Assembly: GCA_023213315.1 (NCBI GenBank)
Contig: JAKCPI010009497.1
Span: forward strand, 1-64,000
DNA: 64,000 nucleotides
DNA from: Euborellia annulipes
Taxonomy: Eukaryota; Arthropoda; Insecta; Dermaptera; Anisolabididae
Reading direction: 5' to 3'
Numbering within the stretch: position 1 is the stretch's first letter; each line of letters starts with the position of its first letter. Of the stretch, positions 53,201-63,576 are shown piece after piece. The notes below the pieces were generated by a model. That model had not been told where the DNA came from. It worked only from the letters and a program-made list of their open reading frames with translations, and made no database searches. The translations under genes and the position numbers were made by a program.

Positions 53201-56200
53201 TTAGATATGGGTGGGCTAACTTGTTTTTATTATCTATAATTAAACTTACCCAATAGATCAAGGGCATAAGGACCTGCACAAGCACAACCTCCACGAGCCT
53301 GAATTCCAAAAACATCATTAAGAACAGCGCAAACAAAATTATGATGAAGAAAAGCGCCTCTTGGGTGTCTGACAAGAAAAGAAAATACAGGCAAACGACG
53401 AGTAGATATTGCAGGGCCTAATAATACAATCTCGGGGATATTTCTCATATGTGAAACTACCATCCTAAAAATTAAATACCGGTATATAATAAATAAATTA
53501 AAGTAAAAATATTTTGATATTAAAATGATAAATATTTACTTGGAAATGCGCTCTTCTCTAGACATAATATTTTGAACACCTACTGCTTCTTTAAGTTGCA
53601 TAGCTAATCCGGCACGCACCGATTCAACAACAGCTGCTGTTCCTCCTTCTTCTCGAAGTTCCGTATCCTAAAACATAAAAAGATTCTAGTCTTACTCCTT
53701 CTATTTAATAAAATCGTTTGGCTATAAATATTTCTCACCTGCAGGTACCTATGAGAATCTCGGGAGACGAAAAAAACGGTTCCTCCTCCACAACCATTCG
53801 GTACCGTATTATTGAAAAGAGATTTTTTGGCAATTAAAACACCTGAAAAAATTAAACACCAATTAATAAGTGCAAATGAGATGGTCAAACTTCAAAATTT
53901 ATGAAAGGTATATATCATGATGGGCTTTAAATTAATTAATATTAAATTTTTTTTTTGTAAGTCAAAGCTAATGAAAATATACCTGGAGTTTGAACACCGC
54001 CAATAAACTTATGGACTGAGAAAAACATGGCGTCCTTGGAGACAGCGCGCTCATCAACGCCAGGAAGCACGGGGTTCATGTCCAAGGGCACATATGGCGC
54101 TGTTATTGGATAAAAAAGAAATTCATACTTTAAAAAAAAATCTTAAATTTATTATTTTATAAATGAATAAATTATTAAAAGTAAAGTCCTCAAAGAACTT
54201 GTGTGTCAGTAATAGTTATTGCCTATCCAATAAATATTTCTTGTTTAAAAAAAATCTGGTGTGTCTGGTCGCACAGCACACAACTTTCTCTTACCAAAGG
54301 TAAGAGAAGTTTGCTAAAAAATTTAAATAACTTTTCATAGGCCTACACCAAATAATCAACAATAGATGTAACAATTTTATTCTTTTAATAATAATAAATG
54401 AAATATTTATTTAATCCTTATCCTTTATACGGTAGAGTCAACGTGTCCTTAGAAGAAATGTTAATAAATCCCTCAGTGAAGTACAGTCGGTGCCACTATT
54501 AACCGGCAGCCTTAGTTTGAGTTTAGACAACCAAATCCAATTTGTAAAATCATTTTTTGAATAGAATTGAAGTGGAATTGCTTCTTTTGAGATAACACAC
54601 TCGACATTTAAGAATTAAGGCTCAAATCTCCCACCTGTTGGTTAATAGTGGCATCGACTGTACACAGCATCCGTTTTATATTCATATAGTAGGGAAATGA
54701 TATACCAAGTATAATTTAATATACCTGCGGTGGCATAATCCCAAAATGCTAGAGCCCCGTGTTGGTGCAATAGAAGCGTAGTGGCCACATCGTCTGCTAA
54801 TACGCCAGTGACATTACTAGCTGCACTAAAGCATCCTATCATGGTAAGACCGAGATCTCTATGTGCCACTAATTGACGTTCTAAATCTTCTAGATCAAGA
54901 TGTCCTTCTCGGGTTTCTGCTATCCGTATAATCTGTAAAATATATATATATATATATAAGCTTATATATACATTTATTTGTATCAATTGTATTTTTTTGG
55001 TATTAAACTTTCAAAGTTGATTTTAGTATTTGGTATTAGGCTCACAAAATACTTGTTTTGGTTTAACTGTGGTTTATTTGTAAACTCATTCTGTAGTATT
55101 CCTCAGGTACAATCCAGCTTAAGATCACAAAAAATGTTGCATCCCATCTGAAGATATGAGTCTTATTAAGGGTTATATGCCTTTTTTTTAATGATATTCT
55201 AAAAAATTTATTTCTTTATTTGCCTATTTATGAGAATTATCAATTGTGATGAGTATAAAGAGAACTATTCGACGTAAAGAGAACTATTAAATTAAAATAA
55301 AACAAATAGAATTTTCTTTCTTCTTTCATGCTATTTAGAAGTTGCAAAACTAAAAATAATTCAGTTGATTGGGAGCTCTTAAATTAGATACGTTCTATCA
55401 ATAAACTTATAAATGTGTTTGATAAACAAATTTTAAATATCAAAAAATATTTGATTACGCTCTTAAAACGAGTGAGAGGAAGCGAAATTGAAAGATTTTA
55501 TGGATATGGCTGGAGTGTTAAAGAAATTAAATAATTTTAGAGTGGTCAGAATACGTATAAAATAAAATGATTTATACCTCAGCACCAGTTTCTCTCCATG
55601 GCAAGAGATTTGAATGATGCTCACAAGGTCCCACGAAAACTATCGGTGGTTGCTCCAAGGCCAGTGCATGCAAAAGTTTATGAACTGCCCCTGTACACCC
55701 ATGTCCAGCAAAAATGACGGCATCGTGTTCTCCGGCGTGGCATGCATTTCGGAAAATATCTCGAGCTTCATGTCTGTAAAAATATTAAAGACAAATTATT
55801 TATTCATAGAGTATCAGTTTAATATCTTGATGGACTCCGCTTTATTTGAAATTTTTTAGAAGCAGGTGTCAATTTAGATTCTGCGTTTCTATCGTATTAA
55901 ATAATTATTTTTCAAATTATTTCTGGGTGGTCTAAAAGAATCTATTTAAGTGTCTCAAAATAACTCGATAGGTAAATATTTTTTTTTTTTTTCTGAGGGC
56001 AGGACACCGACTTCTTATTACACAACATGCAACGAAAACGAATGAATCTTAAAATAGTTTTTAATTAAAAATAACCAAAAGACGTAGGCAAAGTAATCAA
56101 CCAGAGAATTTACTATTTTAATATATAGTTTTGCAAAGAACAAAGTTGTAAAGAATTTCTGTTGACACCTTGTAGCGATAAATTAAAAATATAAAAAGAG

Positions 56201-57657
56201 GAATGGAATGGAAGAAAAAAAAAAATACTACTCGGGTTGAAAGGAAGAGAAAAATGAACTAAGCTAATTTTATGTTAATTGTATTTTTATGTCTAAAACA
56301 AAAAAAAATATTTCATATTTAAATTTGCTTATGAGTAATTATATAATATGGTATTTTCCCTTCCTAGAAATCGCTTGTTATTCACTGGGAACACTTGGTC
56401 ATTTGCCCAGAACCTACGTTAATAAAGGGAAACTATTAGGAAAAATACTTCCTTGAAGGTGAAACATCCCCTTTCAAGAAAAGGAAAAACAGTACGACCT
56501 AAGTAACAATTTGTAATTATTAGGGATTTTAAGTATATGATATGAATGATATTACTTGGGCGAATCAGGTATATTATTATTGAACCTGTCTGCTCTTTGT
56601 CTAGGTCTCATTCGCCCGGGAAGCCAAGCGTCACGCGTGAGGGATCAGACTTATTCTCCTGATCAAATTTGTTATTTATTAACTGGTTTTTGAGGAAGAA
56701 ATGTTGAATCTATTCGCCTGGATTACAGCCTTTTTAAAATTTGTTCCGTTCTGCAGACTAGCTCAAAGGAATAGAGGATTTCCCTTTGAAGGGAATAAAA
56801 CGATCGTGTGTAGTTTCACTTCAATTTGCTCACTTTATTTACTAAAAATAAATTTATGAGAAGATTTCAGTAACATAAGTCGTGGTACTGTCCGTTGCAT
56901 GAATAATGCCAATCATTAAAACTTAAAGGTGGAATTCCGAGCAACGCGACAGAGCGTCACTGACGCCACGACAGTGACGCGGCGGCAGAGCGACAGTACA
57001 TGTCATGTGTAAATAATGAAAGGCTATTCGAGTGTTGCGACACAGACGCCGCGGCACTGCCGTGACGTCATTGCCGCTCTAGCGGCAGCGACACTGCAGC
57101 GTTTGTTCTCGATCGGTCGCTGCCGCAGAGCGTTGCCATAACAAAATAACAAACAAAATGGCGGCCTTCAAACAAAATGAAGATGAAATATTGATAGAAT
57201 TCGTTTCTTAGGTTAGGACAATATGTCGCGTTTGTTTATTGACGCCGTCATCGGAAGCCACAAGTGCGACACTACCGCCGCGACACTGTCGCGGCTGCAG
57301 TGACGCTGCCGCTATGTCGCGTTGCTCGGAATTCCACCTTAAAAGTAAATTAGGAGGAGTTCTTTTCCTAACGAAAGATAAATCAAACTTTCAGAGAACA
57401 ATATGGGTATACAACCTGTCTGGAATTGCTGCTCAAAATTTTAACTCAAGAAGATTTTTAATTCGATTCAGAAATCATAATTATTTCCTCCAATTTTCAA
57501 TATTTGATAATAAATTCTTACCTAAAAAGTGTTGATTGAAGAGAAGTAATTGAAGTAGTTGTGTGTGTATTGCCATACGAAGGTAAAACTTCTTTTAAAA
57601 CAAAATCTTCAATGAATTGTAAAGAACGTCCTGAAGCTGCATAGTCGCAATAAACAA
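47300..57657 (-). CDS. Fused class-V aminotransferase (cysteine desulfurase-like) and TtcA-like tRNA thiolase (5' end not found)
   Basis: Fifteen exons (57522-57657, 55578-55773, 54725-54932, 53983-54099, 53739-53842, 53540-53667, 53250-53464, 52942-53183, 52556-52861, 50980-51365, 50740-50914, 50211-50675, 48840-49083, 48537-48774, 47300-47654) join in frame to at least 1170 residues; numbering starts at the first mapped codon. Residues 1-450 form a PLP fold: CDYAASGRSLQFI, YGNTHTTTS, FVGPCEHHSNLLPW, FSVHKFIGG with the PLP lysine (about 211), and a cysteine loop RGGCACAGPY (about 357-359). Residues 550-885 are a Ser/Pro-rich linker. Residues 885-1170 are TtcA-like: P-loop CLSGGKDS, CSFCSRLKRG, LALGQHLDDLAESF, PIIPENCPAC. 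Bacterial TtcA makes 2-thiocytidine-32 in tRNA using an iron-sulfur cluster. The TtcA fold begins in one exon (KPAVE) and continues in the next (AIQEFEMIRDGDRILV), so the fusion does not rest on a single junction guess. The start exon is unknown. Confidence 0.88.
47728..47875 (-). repeat. tRNA-derived SINE with LINE-like tail
   Basis: The minus strand reads GTGACCCGAGGGACAGAG, GACATTAGCTTCC, a box B-like CGGCTTCGCTTCCCGTCCC, ATTTCATTTGGCTAC, GGGGTCTAAATGGCCTTAGC and finally GCCGAAAAAGACCTTAGATA. The last part is the same as the 3' end of the LINE relic at 23738-24237. It lies in the intron between the last two exons of the desulfurase-TtcA gene. Confidence 0.7.
48205..48275 (+). repeat. Best single hammerhead-like module
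   Basis: The plus strand reads AATTAATCGTC, then CTGATGAAGGTCGTGATTTG, then CGACCGAAACGTCAACGATT. AATTAATCGT pairs with ACGATTAAT (stem I), and GGTCG pairs with CGACC (stem II) between CTGATGA and GAAA. A third helix is nearly absent, and one extra base sits before stem II, so activity is uncertain. It lies within the intron 47655-48536. Confidence 0.5.
49303..50090. mobile_element. TTAA-type MITE (copy 4) with nested fold-back
   Basis: It starts TTAAGGTGCTTCAGGAGGGC; the other end (CTTTGCCTTCCGAAGTAA) has decayed. Inside is a copy of the AACCCGAAACGT-family fold-back (49503-49837). It fills most of the intron between the linker exon and the first full TtcA exon. Confidence 0.65.
49503..49837. 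repeat. Fold-back repeat, AACCCGAAACGT family (copy 2)
   Basis: Arms start GGTGCAGCCAAAAACAAAAG and run inward to GAGACGTTTCGGGTGAATTT; the inverse arm has CTGAAGATGGGGAGAATAAA followed by TTCACCCGAAACGTCTC. GGG..CCC stems form the hairpin. It matches the copy at 19705-19982. Confidence 0.7.
51408..51830. mobile_element. PIF/Harbinger-like MITE (copy 1)
   Basis: This 423-bp element has ends AGGTGGAATTCCGAG and inverse, flanked by TAA. It is much more GC-rich than its surroundings. A 3-bp TAA duplication suits PIF/Harbinger. Inside, 51640-51693 encodes MAAFNQNEDEILIEFVS then a stop, which resembles the start of the MADF/Myb-like accessory protein of that superfamily. It lies in the intron 51366-52555. 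Confidence 0.75.
51905..52420. repeat. GTACTGTACAACG repeat family (full copy)
   Basis: Two arms begin ATTATTATGGGATTTTTAAT and inverse. Both contain a GTACAGTA.TT and GAAACGTTGTA module around a GACTGC..GCAGTC hairpin, and the inner parts share ATGGCGCTGACGTCGTATAT and GTGTCTAACTTCAT. It lies in the same intron as the PIF/Harbinger MITE. Confidence 0.7.
54484..54660. mobile_element. Tc1/mariner-type MITE, third family
   Basis: Ends CAGTCGGTGCCACTATTAAC and its inverse (GTTAATAGTGGCATCGACTG) are flanked by TA. Length 177 bp, in the intron 54100-54724 of the desulfurase-TtcA gene. No coding sequence. Confidence 0.8.
56937..57339. mobile_element. PIF/Harbinger-like MITE (copy 2)
   Basis: This 403-bp copy has ends AGGTGGAATTCCGAG and inverse, flanked by TAA. 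It is about 90 percent like the copy at 51408-51830 by eye, and has the same short open frame (57158-57211, MAAFKQNEDEILIEFVS). It lies in the first mapped intron of the same gene. Confidence 0.75.
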
Positions 57658-58439
57658 CTGAAAAGAAACAAAAACACGGAAGTTGAATATACCAAAATAG
57701 AAAAATCAGGTTAGTGTAGGGGATTTGCTTTCGTCAGCGAACAAAAACATTGATATTATTATTAATATAGAAAAGCAGAGAGCGGGGGGGGGGGGGGGGA
57801 TAAGAAATTGCCACTGATTTAAACTTGAATATGTAGCATAAAAAATCTTATTTATGGGGCAAAGGCTGGAACAAAAATAAAACTGCGATTAAATCACTGA
57901 ACCAAACGTTCTTGAAGAAAACGATATAAATATCCTAAAAAATTTTCCTATAGGAAATCTTAAAAAAAAATACTTGTAACTTTTTATTTATACATTTCTC
58001 AACTTATTTTTTTCTTTCGGGTTTAGAGGCCCGGGGTTAGGCGAAGAGGTTGAGCGTCCCCCTTGTGCCCCATCCATTCGTAATGACAAATCTTGAGAAA
58101 ATAAATTAGATCAATTTAGAAGATATCTTTTTGCCCCGGGCTCTTATACTAGCATGTGACTCGTATTCACCGAGTGATTAGTTCTGATTTGTCTCAAAGT
58201 ATGAGTCATTCAGGAAGCGAGAATCAGGATGAGACCTTTTTCCTAATCGGCTACTTCAATTACCTCTTTAATCTATTTGACAACTATAGGTCCTTTTCCC
58301 ACTGAGATCTCGTTACTTTTTTTTCTACTTCTTTTAAAAACTAAACTTAACAAGAGAATTTATTGTTAAGGAATTCTAGGATCAGAATTAATCTATAAAA
58401 TTTAAAGACTAGAAAATGCGGTTTTTATTTCCCTACCAA

Positions 58440-58700
58440 TATTTCGCCTGGCGAGAATACTGAGTGGCGAAAGTCAGAAAATTCAATTTTCGAGTTAAGC
58501 CTACCAAACGATGCTAAAACGTCTTCTCTTTTGAGTGCCAAAGTGGCGAAAATATATTTCCATTCTTTGCTATTGATTCTGGCCTATTCATTTGATGCCT
58601 GACTATTGAAATGTATGTTTATAAAACTTTCAATCGCCTTTTCTCGAATTGTTGAATTTCGGATTTTCGCCACTCAGCATTCTCAGCAGGATATAATTAT
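58440..58700. repeat. GTGGCGAAAGTC repeat (copy 2, both arms)
   Basis: The left arm carries CTGAGTGGCGAAAGTCAGAA and the right arm TTTCGCCACTCAGCATTCTC as imperfect inverses. The left arm and interior match 45489-45585. It looks like a decayed non-autonomous element. Confidence 0.55.
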
Positions 58701-61474
58701 TATCGTAAAAAATCTAATGACTCAATTTTTTTGGAAATGAACCCTGTGCCGTATAGATATGCATTTTTTAAATTTCTTTAAGCTATATTCTTTGGCGCTA
58801 CGGAGGGGGGGGGGCGGTTAAATTTGTAGTAATTTAAAGATTTATTTTGCATACTAGCGATACTTTTTCTGATTTTATGAACAAATACATTTTTAAAATT
58901 TCGAGGGAGAGGCCCCTAAAATAAGTTAAAAAAAAAATAATTTTTTATTTAAAATATTTAATGATATTTAAAATCTTAATGTGATATCGACCCGTTTTTG
59001 CTCCCTCCCACCTTATTACGCCTCTAATACTGCAGTATAAGACACACCTCTAAAAAAAATAAATCTAATAAAAAATTTTAATTCATCTGCCCCCGCTCCC
59101 ATCCTGCTAATGAGGAAATTAAAATTAACAAGTTACTAAATAAATGATGGGCTTTTATTTTGAATAACAAATTTTTAAATTTCATTATTCATTCATTTAA
59201 TATTCAATTTTATTATATAATATAAATTAAAAAAAAAAAAAAAAAAAAAAACAGGAAGTAGAGAACACCAGGGGGTGGGTGGACCGCTTAAGTAACCTGT
59301 TAGTACTGCAAATTATTTCAATTGAAAAAACTAGTATTTAGTCGATATGAAGCGAGTTGAGATGAGAAGAATAACAAGGTTGATGCCAAACGCAACATGT
59401 GGTTGCCAAGTTTACTAGAGTGTGGTGAGCCGTAAAGAATATTGAAACACACCTTGACAAAAAGTTGGGCTTGCCATTTTAATTGGTCTTCATTACAAAC
59501 CATAAGGATATTATTAATACAAAAAATATAAAAATAAAAAAAACAAAAGAGGTGAAAGAACTATCGAATGTGGAAGACTGCGTAGGCAAACTGGTCTGGC
59601 AAGGAGAATACAAGGACTAATGCAGGGGTGTGCAATTTGCTAAATCCATGAAACATATATGCATTATAAAATGGGGCCAGTTTTAAATCATAATTCCGTG
59701 GGAGAGAAATTGTGAAACCATAAACTAAGTATTTCTTGAGTCATATAAGTATTGTTGGAAATAATTCTTTACCAAATATTTGACAATCCTTGATTTAATT
59801 ATTTTTCACATTTCTTTTAATAATATAAGGAATGATCATGAAACTTACATAATTATTTTTCTCTGTATTTGCAACCCTTTCCGTGTTATAGGAAAATAAT
59901 AATAGATTCCCTTATACGTATTCAGAAAGTTTCATTGTTGAATATAAACTTAAAATTCATTTTCATTATTCAAGGTGCCTCTGATCCTCTAATTAAGTCA
60001 TTACCATTGCTAACTTCATTATTATTAGAGTTACGAGGTTGGTCAAATTAGCGACTAGAAACATTTATTTCGCTGATTAAAATGGCAAAAAAGGAAAAAT
60101 TATTAAACATCTCGTTTTTGGAAATATTTTTACTTTCTCTTACCTATATATGAAATATATGGAGAGAAAGTATTAGTTTCATGTTAAAAATTCGATGTAG
60201 AGATTTTGATGGATATAGACGTTTTGAGCCCAAAAAAGTGGGTCCCGCAAATTGGTCTGTCTGCTGTGAACATAATATCTCAGGAACGAAAAGAGCTAGG
60301 AGTTTGAAATTTTATATTTGAGTTAGGCACCCCCCCCCCCCCCAAGGGACGAAAATAAGTTTTTGAACAAAATCGGCCAAAAAGTACTAGTACTTTACTG
60401 ATGTACTTTTTCAGTTTTTTTGCGATTTTCTCAAAATTAGTTCCAACGATTTTGATTAACATTCATAGATCAAGTATTTTTTTGATACTCTTTAAAAAGT
60501 ATATAAGTAAAACCTTTCGTGAAAATTGTTTAGGAATTTATTTTCGAACGATAGAGAGATATCTTTTTTGTTGTTTGGAAATGGGTGCATAAGGTCCGAA
60601 GACCTATAATGTCCAGTTGTCACATGCAGCCAGGAAGAATATAGTTACAAAATAAATAAAGGAGAAGCATAAAAGGGGAACTCAACTGCGGGAACTGAGA
60701 AGAAGTCTGTTGAGATTAGACTTGAAAGTCTGAAGATTGTAGGTTTTGGAGAAGATAGACGCAGGGAGCTTGTTCCAATCACGGGAGGTCATGGGGACAA
60801 AGGAAGATTGGAAATGACAGTTCTGTTAGTCGTGATCTGAACAGCATAGGGATGCTGAGGAGAACTCTGCTGGGCTGCTTCAGTGATTTCAATTAATCCA
60901 TTAGTTTAACTCCCCAATAGCCTAATCTAAATCACTTATAGTCGCTAACCTGCTATAGCTGAGGCCACAATCACCCATATTTTTTTTTTAAATTTCCCAT
61001 TAATTAATATTTTAAGTTCCAATTAGCGTCCAAGCCATGTAACTTAAAGAAATATTTTGCTTTTTCAGATTTGAACTTTGAAAGGGTCAATTTTTGCCTC
61101 GTTTTAATAGAATTTCTAGCCATCAATATTCTATAATCTGATATTTTTTAAAGGAGTAATAGTTTTAAAATATTTTTATATAAATAATTAATCCATATTT
61201 GCGATATACGCTTATCTACTAGTATTTTTTATCATCTTAAAAAAAATTAGAAGTGATTATATAACGAAGAATTCAAGCTAGACATATTGTCGCCAGCAGT
61301 CAGTAAAAAAAAAAAATTATCCTCATCATGATTGACATGTTGATCTAAAACGAAAGGAGCGATTAATAACTGGTATGTTTTTTTGCCTTGAGACCTCAAT
61401 AGTTCCTTTGAAAGGCCAATGCTCCTCCTCTAGTCAAGTAGATAAAAAAAAAATACAGAAAATGTCTCGTCAAA

Positions 61475-61650
61475 TGATGTCATACGTCACGCGTGAGACA
61501 GTTGTCGAGGGTTCGCCACGCGTTCTATTTAGATGATGGCACGTGGATGTACGTCTACCGAGGCGAAGAAGACGGAAGACGAAACACCTGCTCACTTTAG
61601 TGGGAGGCTTTTCTAAAAACTGCACCTGGCTCACGCGGAAAAGCTACCAA
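61475..61650. promoter_or_regulatory. GC-richer promoter-like patch
   Basis: It contains TACGTCACGCGTGAGAC, CACGTGG and TACGTCTACCGAGGCG, that is, CRE-like and E-box-like sites in otherwise AT-rich DNA. It lies upstream of the first mapped exon of the minus-strand desulfurase-TtcA gene, which is the only reason to link it to that gene. Confidence 0.3.
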
Positions 61651-62346
61651 AAGTCTTATTAGTTTCGAAGAAATCTTAAAGTGTATTTTCAGGAATCCCC
61701 GAAATGAAATTTAGAACAGCCTATAGGTAAATTTGCTTTTACCGCTCTGTTCAAGAAAAAGGATTTTTGTTGAATAAAAACTATAATTCTCACAGTTCAG
61801 GAATAGTATTTAAGATTGACAATGGCATAAAAGGTGAGATAAGAGGCCAACGTTGATTGGTTGGCGGAATCACATGATCCTTTCTTTATCAATCAACAAC
61901 TCAAATGGTTTCTTTAACCTTTTCATTCAATGTCATATAAACAAGAAGGTCTACTTACTATTGATATAGTAATAAGTGTAAATATTATTTCATCAAGCAT
62001 TGTAGATAATATACCTATTAAATATTTACAATCCCCCTTCCTTGATAACTCGAATAATATTATTGGATAACTTATAAATAAAGCCTGGATTTTTATGCAG
62101 CAAAAATTCCTAAATATGCCATATACAATGCAGTAAAAAAGTATTAAAATATGTGACAAACATATCAAGTAAATGGCTTCCAATTAAAGGTAAATCATGA
62201 TTTCTACTGATGAAATGGAGTTTTATTTTTTTTAAATAAAAATTTTGCCGAAATATGATAAAAATAGTTTTAAATATGCAACTTTGTGCAATATAAAATT
62301 TGTACCATAGTTCTAAGGACGCATGATTCGGACGGGACGTACATGT

Positions 62347-62520
62347 CAGGGCCGGATCTAGGGGGGGGGGGGGGGCAGTGGGTCCATGTGCTCCGGGCGG
62401 CAAAGAAAGATTTACTAAAAAAAAGGTAAAAAGATATGAATTTTGTATAGAAAATTTTAAAGAGGGGGCGGCAAATTAAATTTTGCCCCCACTAAAAAAA
62501 ATCTCGTAGTTCCGGCCCTG
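62347..62520. mobile_element. hAT MITE with 8-bp target duplication (copy 4)
   Basis: Ends CAGGGCCGGATCTAG and CGTAGTTCCGGCCCTG are inverted. Both flanks carry GTACATGT (62339-62346 and 62521-62528). Length 174 bp, with a run of over 12 G just inside the left end. Confidence 0.85.
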
Positions 62521-62633
62521 GTACATGTTAGCAAATAGAATATGCAATTGCATAGAAATCCGGGCTTTATAAATATTTCTATTAAATAATAATGACGATT
62601 TTTATATATATAAATTTCAATTGATTGTTAAAT

Positions 62634-62882
62634 GGACCCTGTTATGCAATGGTGTGTCAAAGACCAAAAAAATTCAAAATTGAGTTAAGCACGGAATATT
62701 GTTTCAAATGCTATAATTAATAGTATTTTTAATGAAATATGTCCTAAAAAATTTATATTTAATGTTACTTGCACAATTGACAAACAAAATTATATATAAT
62801 CCAATGAAAACAAAAAACTTTAATGTTAATTTTCTCAAAACTCGATGGTTGGTCTTTGACACACCATTGCATAACAGGGTCC
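62634..62882. mobile_element. MITE with near-perfect 34-bp inverted ends
   Basis: Ends GGACCCTGTTATGCAATGGT and the exact inverse, extending to about 34 bp (through GTGTCAAAGACCAA). Length 249 bp. The flanking duplication is not clear (AAAT may occur on both sides). No superfamily assigned. Confidence 0.75.
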
Positions 62883-63438
62883 AAATTTTAGTGAGAAGCG
62901 AAAGTAAATAGACTTAAAATAAATTGTTAAAATTGTTTAAAATTTTTGAAAAATATGAACTTTTATCAAATATTTCAGGGAATTTTATTTCGATTCCCAT
63001 TAAATGAATAGTTAATGAATATTACACCAATGTCACTCCCTTTGGCAGTTAAAAAAGTAATTAATTAAATGTTGGCTATCTTATCAGAAGGGTAAAGCAC
63101 TTGTTTAAAAAACTAGTCGGCTTCTGAAATAAATATGCTTATGAAATAATCTATAAAATAACCATTTTGTAAATTAGGGTTTTTTTCCAAATAGATTTAG
63201 ATTATTCCAGATCATAAAATAAATGATAATGGAAATAAAATCGAGGCTGGAAAATATTATGAGAAATTATAAAATATGGAATGGCAGTATTTTAAAAGAA
63301 TATAAATTTAAAGCGAAGACTTAAATTTGGACCTGTGCCGAGTAGAAATACCAGAGAGAAAATCCAAGCTTATAGCAAAGTTAATAATCGAAAAGATTCC
63401 AGGTCAAGGGATGATGACTGGTTTTGAGAAAATATTTA

Positions 63439-63576
63439 TCAATTTATTGTAATAAAAATATTATTCATGGTCAAATTTAATTCTATTAAAAGCTTTCTAT
63501 TTCTACGATTATTAGGAACTAATTCAAATTTTAGATTGTCCTCTGGTTCACAATATTTTATGGATCGTTGCTCAGC
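63439..63576 (-). CDS. Possible terminal exon of an unidentified gene
   Basis: On the minus strand, a good acceptor (ATTTTCCCCATTAG) opens a 45-codon frame, AEQRSIKYCEPEDNLKFELV and onward, that ends in TGA with AATAAA overlapping the stop. If real, the gene would extend beyond the right edge of the window. I recognise no domain, and the exon is too short to be sure it is coding. Confidence 0.25.
   Translation of the reverse strand, partial: AEQRSIKYCEPEDNLKFELVPNNRRNRKLLIELNLTMNNIFITIN

Larger units (their letters stand above)
57658..63438. other. Upstream flank of the desulfurase-TtcA gene
   Basis: At least one short start exon of the gene should lie here, but I could not identify it. A GC-richer patch at 61475-61650 is the best promoter candidate. 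Repeats include 58440-58700, a dispersed repeat at about 60590-60880, a hAT MITE at 62347-62520 and an inverted-repeat MITE at 62634-62882. A run of 21 A lies near 59230. Minus-strand frames near 59318-59503 and 62110-62403 show no domain. Confidence 0.45.

Noticed and set aside
59318..59503. Minus-strand frame with SPHSSKLGNHMLRLAS as a possible N-terminal exon of the fusion gene
   Set aside because: It does not resemble the expected N-terminus of the aminotransferase family, and no donor in the right phase joins it to 57657.
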